30,533 nt of DNA. Source: CAYMYN01 sp964394665 (GTDB lineage: Bacteria > Planctomycetota > UBA1135 > GCA-002686595). Position numbers and translations under genes: made by a program. Positions 23,831 through 30,533 of this stretch are shown one piece after another. The number at the start of each line of letters is the position of its first letter. Position 1 is the first letter of the stretch. The stretch spans positions 1 through 30,533 of the forward strand of contig CAYMYN010000044.1 in the NCBI GenBank assembly GCA_964394665.1, in the 5' to 3' direction. The notes under the pieces were generated by a model, which worked only from the letters and a program-made list of their open reading frames with translations, was not told the origin of the DNA and made no database searches.

Positions 23831-25066
23831 ATGTCGGGAATCGTGATCGCCCAGGTCCTGTTGGGCCTGGCGGCGGGCGACGACGGCGCGAGCGCGCCGC
23901 CGATCTTCGCTCCGCCGGTGATGTTGCGGGCCGCTGGAGCGCCCATCGAGGGCGCGATCGGACACCTGGCGCCCTACGTGCACGACTGGGACGGGGACGG
24001 CCTACGGGACCTGCTCGTCGGGCAGTTCGGCGACGGCAACCTGGCCATCTACCTCAATCGCGGCACCGCCGCGCGGCCGGTGTACGACGCGGCGCGTTGG
24101 TTCGAGGTCGGAGGCGAACGCGCCAGCGTCCCGGCCGGCTGATGCGTCGGCTTCGGTCCACAGTTGGTGGACCTCGACGGCGACGGACGGCTCGACCTCA
24201 TCAGCGGCTCCTACTGGCCCGGCGACATCTACGTCTTCCGCGGCCTCGAGGACGGCTCCTTCGCGGAGAAGGAGCGACTGAAGGACGCGCGCGGCGAATT
24301 CCTCACCGCGGCCGCGGCGCGCGACGAGGAGGATGCGGACATGCAGGGGCTCGCCGCGGCGCCCTGGTTCGTGGACTGGGACGGCGACGGCGTGCTCGAT
24401 CTCCTGGTGGGCAACATCGTCGGGCAGGTGGTCCTGATCCCGAACGAGGGCACGCGCACCGAACCCGCCTTCTCCGCCACGCGGCGCGAGCTGGTGCGGG
24501 CCGGCGGCGAGGTGATCCAGGTCGCGGGCGGCGACGCCGGGCCCACGGTCGCGGACTGGGACGGCGACGGCCGTTGGGATCTGCTCGTCGGCGCGGGGGA
24601 CGGCTCGGTGAGCTGGTACCGCAACGTCGGCGAGCCCGGCGCGCCGCGCTTCGAAGCCGGGCGCGGGTTGATCCCGGCCTCGCAGACGGGCAGCGTCGAC
24701 CTGGGCACGGAGCCCGAGGGTCCCGGCTCGCGCACGAAGGTGCACGCGGTCGACTGGGACGGCGACGGACGGCTCGACCTGCTCGTCGGCGACTTCTTCC
24801 GAGTGCAGCACCCAGAGCCCGAGCTCGACGACGCGCAGCGTGCGCGGCGCGCGGAGCTCGAGGCGCTGCTGGAGGAACTGCAGGAGGAGATCTCGCGCGC
24901 CCACGAGGAAGCCGGCGAAGCGGATCCCGACGAGGCCCTGATGGAGCCGCTCTTCCGGCGCTGGCGCAAGATCTACGAGGAACTCGAGCCCCTGACCGCG
25001 CGCCAGGTCCTGACCGGGCGCGTGTGGCTCTACCTGCGACTTCCCGAGGTCGCCCAGGGAGAGTGA
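23831..25066 (+). CDS. FG-GAP/VCBS-repeat protein with one in-frame TGA; candidate selenoprotein
   Basis: The frame runs from the ATG at 23831 (ribosome-binding site AGGTGA) to the stop at 25066. It is interrupted only by TGA at 24140-24142. Before and after the TGA the frame, codon usage and domain are the same. Read through, it encodes 411 residues with residue 104 as the TGA, directly followed by Cys105 (PAG-TGA-CVGFGPQ). Five Ca-binding-type (V/D)DxDGDG motifs occur at about 52-57, 114-119, 182-187, 242-247 and 308-313, so it is a beta-propeller-like repeat protein. Two of them bracket the TGA. A helical Glu/Arg-rich C-terminus follows near 335-380. The N-terminus is weakly hydrophobic, so export is probable but not certain. 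A SECIS-like stem-loop begins just after the TGA. The alternatives are a recent nonsense mutation or a sequencing error. Confidence 0.75.
24146..24178 (+). promoter_or_regulatory. Candidate bacterial SECIS element
   Basis: Inside the coding sequence, an outer stem GTCG/CGAC (24146-24149 with 24175-24178) and a perfect 7-bp inner stem GGTCCAC/GTGGACC (24155-24161 with 24167-24173) flank an asymmetric internal loop. The apical loop is AGTTG. From the TGA (24140-24142) to the apical loop is 19 nt, within the window I recall for bacterial SECIS elements, and a G occupies one of the first two loop positions. Codons GGT, CCA and TTG here break the G/C-ending rule of the gene exactly where pairing or the loop needs them. 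Confidence 0.6.
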
Positions 25067-25075
25067 GGATCGTGC

Positions 25076-25119
25076 CGGGGCCGTTCGCGTCGCGGGTTCG
25101 CCGCGCGCGGACGGCCCCG
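25076..25119 (+). terminator. Hairpin terminator candidate after the FG-GAP gene
   Basis: CGGGGCCGTTCGCG (25076-25089) pairs with CGCGGACGGCCCCG (25106-25119) over 14 bp, with one G-U wobble and a 16-nt loop. It lies 10 nt past the stop at 25066. There is no T-tract. The remaining 100 nt to comF contain nothing else recognised. Confidence 0.5.
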
Positions 25120-25220
25120 CGCGCCGGCCCGCGGCCCACGCCGGACGCGAACCCCGCAAGGGATCCACTCCACGAGCATCTCCTCCGCAACCGGCGGCTT
25201 CAGGTGCAGTCTGAGCGGGC

Positions 25221-25976
25221 ATGGCCCCGCCCCTGCCGACGCTGATCGAAGGACTCGTGGACCTGGTCTGGCCGCCCCGATGCCATCTTTGCGGGGGCGC
25301 CTCGGGGCGCGCCTTCACCTGCGCCGAGCACCGCCTGCCGGAGGCCCCGCCGGGGCCGCGCTGCGGGCGCTGCGCGGCGGCCCTGCCCGACGTCGTGCCC
25401 GATGGCAGCCCCTGCGCGGCCTGCCGGCGCGAGCCACCGGGCTTCGCGGCGGCGCTCGCGCTCGGCGACTACCGCGCCCAACCCGCCGTGGCGGAGTGGG
25501 TGTTGGCGCTCAAGCACGGGGGACGGCGCGACCTCGCCTGGCCCCTGGGGCGGGCGCTGGGCGAGCGGTTGGCGCGCGCGGGGCCCGCGCCGGGGTCGCT
25601 GCTCGTGCCGATCCCACTCCACCCCCTGCGGAGGCTCGAGCGCGGCTACGACCAGGCCTGGCTGCTCGCCCGCGCCGCCTCCGAGACCTGCGGGTTGCCG
25701 CTGCTGTCGGCCTTGAGGCGGACCCGCGCGACCCGTCCCCAGGGCGAGCCGGGGGCGAGTTCGCGCGCGCTGAACGTGCGCGGCGCCTTCGCGGCTCGGC
25801 GCACGGCGGCGCGGCGCCTCGCGGAGCGCGAGGTGTGGCTCGTGGACGACGTCGCGTCCTCGGGCGCCACGGCCTCGGAAGCCGCGCGCGAGCTGCGTCG
25901 ACACGGCGCGCGGCGGGTGTCGCTGCTGCTCGTCGCCCGCGGCGGCGGGCCAGGTGCCGTGGGCCCAGCCCCTTGA
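25221..25976 (+). CDS. comF: ComF-family phosphoribosyltransferase-like protein
   Basis: This 251-residue protein has the ComF layout. An N-terminal zinc-ribbon region has Cys pairs at 21/24, 48/51 and 65/68. A phosphoribosyltransferase-like domain follows, with VPIPLHPLRRLERGYDQA, RTRATRPQGEP and the PRPP loop VWLVDDVASSGATASEA. ComF proteins take part in DNA uptake for natural transformation in competent species, and the family is also widespread in bacteria where the role is unclear. ATG 25221 is used because it gives the normal N-terminus (LVDLVWPPRCHLCG). The gene is convergent with the membrane protein that ends at 25984, only 7 nt away. No other competence gene is nearby. Confidence 0.9.
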   Translation: MAPPLPTLIEGLVDLVWPPRCHLCGGASGRAFTCAEHRLPEAPPGPRCGRCAAALPDVVPDGSPCAACRREPPGFAAALALGDYRAQPAVAEWVLALKHGGRRDLAWPLGRALGERLARAGPAPGSLLVPIPLHPLRRLERGYDQAWLLARAASETCGLPLLSALRRTRATRPQGEPGASSRALNVRGAFAARRTAARRLAEREVWLVDDVASSGATASEAARELRRHGARRVSLLLVARGGGPGAVGPAP

Positions 25977-25983
25977 TGGACCG

Positions 25984-26610
25984 TCAGGCGACGCCTTCCT
26001 CGAGTTCCGCTTCGTCCGGCTCGGGCGGCAGGACGCCCTTGCCGGCGCCGCGCGCGGGCAGGTCGCGGCCGATGCGCTGGCGCAGGCGCGCGAGGAAGGA
26101 CTGCACCGTGTCCTCGGAGTGCGGGGCGACGCCGAACAACTCGCCGATCTCGCGCGCCAGGTCGAGATCGGTCTCGAAGTCCCGCGCTCCGGCGGCGAGC
26201 AACTCGATGACGTAGCGGCGAAAGGCCAGCAGGGACCACCACCAGCCACCCACCAGGAGCGCCGCCGCGAGGGCGACGACCAATCCGATCCACACGATCG
26301 AGAGCCCCGTCTCGACCACCGTCTCCGGAGGGCGGTAGCGGCCGTAGAGCTGCAACACGAAGCCCGCCAGCAGGAATCCGAAGCCCAGGTTCACCTGCAC
26401 GCGGTGGAAGATGTACTCGCGGATCGTGCGCAGGCGCCCGCCCGGACGGCCGAAGCGTTCGGCGACCAGCTCCCGCGGGTGGCGGAAGAGGATCGAATTG
26501 GCGAGCAGGAACGAGCCGACGATCGCGAGCACCAGCCCGATTCCGACCCAATCGGGGTTGCTGAACGGGCCCTCGGGGAGCAGCGCGAGCGGCGGGAACG
26601 GGAGCGCCAT
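25984..26610 (-). CDS. Conserved membrane protein with three predicted helices
   Basis: This is a 208-residue protein of unknown function. Hydrophobic segments lie at about 21-42 (VGIGLVLAIVGSFLLANSIL), 71-89 (VQVNLGFGFLLAGFVLQLY) and 102-122 (GLSIVWIGLVVALAAALLVGG). They are joined by a basic loop (RHPRELVAERFGR, LRTIREYIFHR) that is probably cytoplasmic. The C-terminal 80 residues are charged and soluble, ending in acidic EPDEAELEEGVA. I have the impression of a recurrent hypothetical family but cannot name it. A TAGGCT -10 box ends 9 nt before the ATG at 26610. It is convergent with comF and divergent from gatC. Confidence 0.8.
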   Translation of the reverse strand: MALPFPPLALLPEGPFSNPDWVGIGLVLAIVGSFLLANSILFRHPRELVAERFGRPGGRLRTIREYIFHRVQVNLGFGFLLAGFVLQLYGRYRPPETVVETGLSIVWIGLVVALAAALLVGGWWWSLLAFRRYVIELLAAGARDFETDLDLAREIGELFGVAPHSEDTVQSFLARLRQRIGRDLPARGAGKGVLPPEPDEAELEEGVA

Positions 26611-26619
26611 GTGCCGCCG

Positions 26620-26625
26620 AGCCTA
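26620..26625 (-). promoter_or_regulatory. -10 box (TAGGCT) for the three-helix membrane protein
   Basis: On the minus strand, CCTAGGCTCGG ends 9 nt before the ATG at 26610, so the transcript would have almost no leader. No Shine-Dalgarno sequence is visible in the interval. No -35 box is clear. Confidence 0.4.
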
Positions 26626-26700
26626 GGTCTCCCCACGGGGCGGAGCAAGCGAGCCCGGCGCGGCCCCGCCCCGCGCGTGGTCCCGGGCCCGTGGGGTGAG

Positions 26701-26706
26701 TAGGAT
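26701..26706 (+). promoter_or_regulatory. -10 box (TAGGAT) for the gatCAB operon
   Basis: GTGAGTAGGATCC lies 70 nt before the gatC ATG at 26777. The predicted leader is about 64 nt. A GTG inside this box opens the same frame as gatC but would put the promoter inside the gene, so I favour the later ATG. Confidence 0.45.
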
Positions 26707-26776
26707 CCCCCGCCCCGCCCGCACCGCCGGCCCTGCGCGGGGTACGTCGACTCGGGCCGGCTCGACGGACGGCGAC

Positions 26777-27076
26777 ATGGCCCAAACGGACAAGGACGAA
26801 GTGCGACGCATCGCGGCCCTGGCCCGCCTGGAGGTGGACGAGGGTGAGATCGAGACCTTCGCGGCGCAGTTCGAGCGCATCCTCGGGCAGTTCCAGAGCC
26901 TCGCGGAGCTCGACCTCGAGGGCGTCGAGCCGACGGCCGGCGCCCAGGGCCTGCGCGACGTCCTGCGCCGCGACGAGCCGCGCCCGTCCCTCGACCCCGA
27001 GCGGGTGCTGTCCCTCGCCCCCGAGCGGGAGGGCGAGTTCTTCCGCGTCCCGCGGGCCGTGGGGGGCGCGGATTGA
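26777..27076 (+). CDS. gatC: Asp-tRNA(Asn)/Glu-tRNA(Gln) amidotransferase subunit C
   Basis: GatC is the small subunit that stabilises GatA and GatB in the amidotransferase converting mischarged Asp-tRNA(Asn) or Glu-tRNA(Gln) to the amide form. The 99-residue product starts DEVRRIAALARLEVDEGE and continues FAAQFERILGQFQSLAELDLEGVEPTAGAQ, the usual GatC helices and linker; the C-terminal part is also typical (LRRDEPRPSLDPERVL). The ATG at 26777 gives normal length; an upstream in-frame GTG at 26696 adds an unrelated low-complexity extension. Its stop overlaps the gatA start as TTGA. It is first gene of gatCAB. Confidence 0.93.
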   Translation: MAQTDKDEVRRIAALARLEVDEGEIETFAAQFERILGQFQSLAELDLEGVEPTAGAQGLRDVLRRDEPRPSLDPERVLSLAPEREGEFFRVPRAVGGAD

Positions 27077-28565
27077 GCCCGCCCCTCCCCTACGCGCAGT
27101 CCGACGCCCTCGCTCTGCGCGCGGCGATCCTGGGCGGCGCGCGCAGCGTCGCCGCGACCGTCGAGGAAGCCCTGGCGCGCGGCGAGCAGGCCCGGGATCT
27201 CAACGGGATGGTCGTGTCGCTCGGGGACGCCGCGCGCGCCCGGGCGCGGGAGCTCGACGCGCGCCTGGCGGCCGGCGAGGCGCCCGGTCCGCTCTTCGGC
27301 GTGCCGATCGCGATCAAGGCCAACATGGCCCTCGCAGGCGTCGAGACGAGCTGCGCCAGCCGCATCCTCGCCGGTTGGCGCGCGCCCTACACGGCGACGT
27401 TCCTCGAACGACTGCTCGACGCGGGGGCGGTGATCGTGGGCGTGACCAACATGGACGAGTTCGCGATGGGCTCGTCGAACGAGAACTCCTGCCACGGTCC
27501 CGCGCGCAATCCCTGGGACCGCGCGCGCACCCCGGGCGGCTCCTCGGGCGGATCGGCGGCGGTCGTCGCGGCGGGCGTCGTGCCCCTGGCCCTGGGCTCG
27601 GACACCGGCGGCTCGGTGCGCCAACCGGCGGCCCTGTGCGGCGTCCTGGGGCTGAAACCGACCTACGGGCGCGTCTCGCGCCACGGGCTCGTGGCCTTCG
27701 GCTCGTCCCTCGACCAGGTGGGCCTCCTCGCGCGCTCGACGCGCGACCTGGCGGCCTCGCTGGCGGTCGTCGCCGGGCACGACGAGCGCGACTCGACCTG
27801 CCTCGACCTGCCGCCCCCCGACCTCGCCGGAGCCGACGCGCCGGGGCGCCTCGAGGGCCTGCGGGTCGGCGTGCCCGAGGACGTGCTCGGCGCGGGCGTC
27901 GAGCCCGGGGTGCGAGCGCGGGTCGAGGAAGCCCTCGAGCGGCTCGTGGAGTTGGGCGCGGAGCTCGTCCCGCTCGCCATCCCCAGCCACGCCCACGCGA
28001 TCGCGGCCTACTACGTGATCGCCACCGCCGAGGCCTCGAGCAACCTGGCGCGCTACGACGGCGGCACCTATGGCCTGCGCGCGCGCGGCGACGGCAGCCT
28101 GCAGGGCATGTACGCCGCCACGCGCGAGGCCGGCTTCGGGGCCGAGGTCAAGCGGCGCATCCTGCTCGGCACGTTCGTGCTCTCGGCCGGCTACCACGAG
28201 CGTTGGTACGGCCGCGCCCTGCGCGTGCGCACCCTGCTGCGGCGCGAGTACGAGCAGGCCTTCGAGCGCTGCGACGTCGTCGCCGGCCCCACCGCCCCGG
28301 GCGTGGCCTTCGCCCTGGGCGCGCGCAGCGCCGACCCGCTCGCCATGTACCTCTCCGACGTCATGACCGTGCCCGCCTCGCTCGCCGGTCTTCCGGCCCT
28401 GTCGGTGCCCGTCGGCCTGGCGCCCGCGCCGGAGGAGCCGCGCGCGCGCCTTCCGGTGGGCCTGCAGTTCGTCGCACCGCCCCTCCTCGAGGCGCGCCTG
28501 GTGCGCGTCGCGGCCGCGCTCGAGGCCCTCGCCCCGGCTCCCCGCCCGGACTCGGAGGGAGCGCG

Positions 28566-28569
<4 letters not shown>
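27073..28569 (+). CDS. gatA: Asp-tRNA(Asn)/Glu-tRNA(Gln) amidotransferase subunit A
   Basis: GatA is the glutaminase subunit, releasing ammonia from glutamine for the kinase/transamidase GatB. The 498-residue product has the amidase Ser-cisSer-Lys triad: Lys82 in GVPIAIKANM, Ser157 in TPGGSSGGSAA and Ser181 in SDTGGSVRQPA. TNMDEFAMGSSNENS and GLKPTYGRVSRHGLVAF are typical of GatA. The usual Lys-Asp-Asn is Lys-Ala-Asn here. The start is a TTG at 27073-27075 overlapping the gatC stop, so expression probably relies on coupling; no better start is available close by. gatB follows with an ATGA overlap. Confidence 0.95.
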
Positions 28570-30064
<1,495 letters not shown>

Positions 30065-30068
<4 letters not shown>

Positions 30069-30439
30069 ATCCGGACGAGGGCAGCGCCCCGCGGCCGCGC
30101 GTCCCGGTCGGAGAGCTCGTGGACCTCGATCGCTTCCGCGAGCTGAAGGGTCGCGCGCCGACGCGGCCGGAGCTGCGCTCCCTCTTGCCCCGCGGCTGGG
30201 TGCTCGAGGACGACGGGCTCCACGCGCGCCGCGACCTGCGCCTGCTCTTCCGCGAGGGCTGGATCCTCGTCGTGGGGATGGTCACCTTCGGCGCCGTCGC
30301 CGTGGCGATCTTCTGGCAGGCCTTCCCGCGCGGTTGGCGGGGCCTCGTGAGCCTCGCAGGCCTGCTGTTGGTCGTGCTGCTCGCGGGCGGCCTGGTCGCC
30401 CCGCTCGTCACGCGCGCCCTCTACCGAGGCCGGCGCTGA
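30065..30439 (+). CDS. Small two-helix membrane protein coupled to gatB
   Basis: This 124-residue protein of unknown function starts at a GTG overlapping the gatB stop. The N-terminal half is soluble (VGELVDLDRFRELKGRAP, then LLPRGWVLEDDGLHARRD). Two hydrophobic segments follow (WILVVGMVTFGAVAVAIFW and LVSLAGLLLVVLLAGGLV) and a short basic tail (RALYRGRR). Codon use matches the neighbouring genes, and the overlap supports real translation. It ends 18 nt before a strong hairpin. I recognise no family; its place in the gat operon may be incidental. Confidence 0.75.
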
Positions 30440-30457
30440 CACTCTCAGGCAAACGAA

Positions 30458-30493
30458 CGCACGCCCGCTCCCCGTGTGGGGTGCGGGCGTGCG
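30458..30493. terminator. Strong hairpin after the gatCAB operon
   Basis: CGCACGCCCGCTCCCC pairs with GGGGTGCGGGCGTGCG (16 bp, one T-T mismatch) around a GTGT loop. It lies 18 nt past the stop at 30439 and before a possible convergent stop at 30513, so it can serve both directions. No T-tract follows. Confidence 0.65.
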
Positions 30494-30512
30494 GAGCGAC
30501 CTTCGCCGGAGG

Positions 30513-30533
30513 TCAGCGCGCGGTCATGTTCCA
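30513..30533 (-). CDS. Possible C-terminal end of a minus-strand gene (truncated by window edge)
   Basis: A minus-strand frame ending in TGA at 30515-30513 is preceded by the in-frame codons for WNMTAR up to the window edge. Its position just beyond a shared hairpin matches a convergent gene, as at 20569. Only six codons are visible, so no identity can be given. Confidence 0.25.
   Translation of the reverse strand, partial: WNMTAR

Noticed and set aside
23831..25066. Two separate genes split at 24142
   Set aside because: Both halves share one frame and one repeat family. The second half has no ribosome-binding site and would start in the middle of a repeat.

Overview
This is a 30.5-kb chromosomal segment from a very GC-rich bacterium, with codon third positions almost always G or C. 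Gene content points to a free-living Gram-negative-type organism, most likely in the Planctomycetota: GatCAB, late menaquinone genes, large secreted Ig-like/beta-propeller lipoproteins, an FG-GAP protein, and a secreted CxxCH protein with a Gly/Cys-rich C-terminal domain that I associate with that phylum. The phylum assignment is inference from gene style, not from a marker gene. I saw no tRNA, rRNA, CRISPR array, transposase or phage gene.

Layout, left to right. (1) 1-4230, minus strand: a tightly coupled operon ubiE/menG, CPBP membrane protease, ubiX, ubiA/mqnP, holA. holA runs off the left edge. The quinone genes fit late menaquinone synthesis. (2) 4358-10773, minus strand: two tandem paralogous lipoproteins of about 1,055 residues, ending at a strong hairpin. 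(3) 10774-11750: nearly 1 kb with no convincing gene. (4) 11751-15221, plus strand: ruvB, a SpoIID-like lipoprotein and tgt. (5) 15266-15386: a long imperfect palindrome between convergent genes, resembling a dispersed CACAGAG-type repeat. (6) 15420-16673, minus strand: a secreted SH3-domain protein. (7) 16986-19231, plus strand: a PLP aminotransferase coupled to a GT4 glycosyltransferase. (8) 19634-20536, plus strand: a secreted CxxCH protein. (9) 20629-23673, minus strand: a membrane-anchored protein built of carboxypeptidase-regulatory-like repeats. (10) 23831-25066, plus strand: an FG-GAP/VCBS protein interrupted by one in-frame TGA. (11) comF, a convergent three-helix membrane protein, then gatC-gatA-gatB and a small membrane protein. 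A hairpin and the last codons of a possible minus-strand gene close the window.

The most interesting observation is the FG-GAP gene. Its single in-frame TGA is followed by TGC, giving a potential Sec-Cys pair. Starting 3 nt later is a two-part stem-loop with a 5-nt apical loop, AGTTG, whose first base is 19 nt past the TGA. That geometry fits a bacterial SECIS. The stem lies in codons for a conserved-looking stretch but uses GGT, CCA and TTG, which are out of character for this genome. I read this as a candidate undescribed selenoprotein family, with a nonsense mutation or sequencing error as the alternative.

Two genome habits recur. Eight gene pairs are joined by 4-bp NTGA start/stop overlaps. 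Promoter -10 boxes of the form TAGGAT, TAGGCT, TAGACT or TATGCT lie close to start codons, which implies short or absent leaders for several transcripts.
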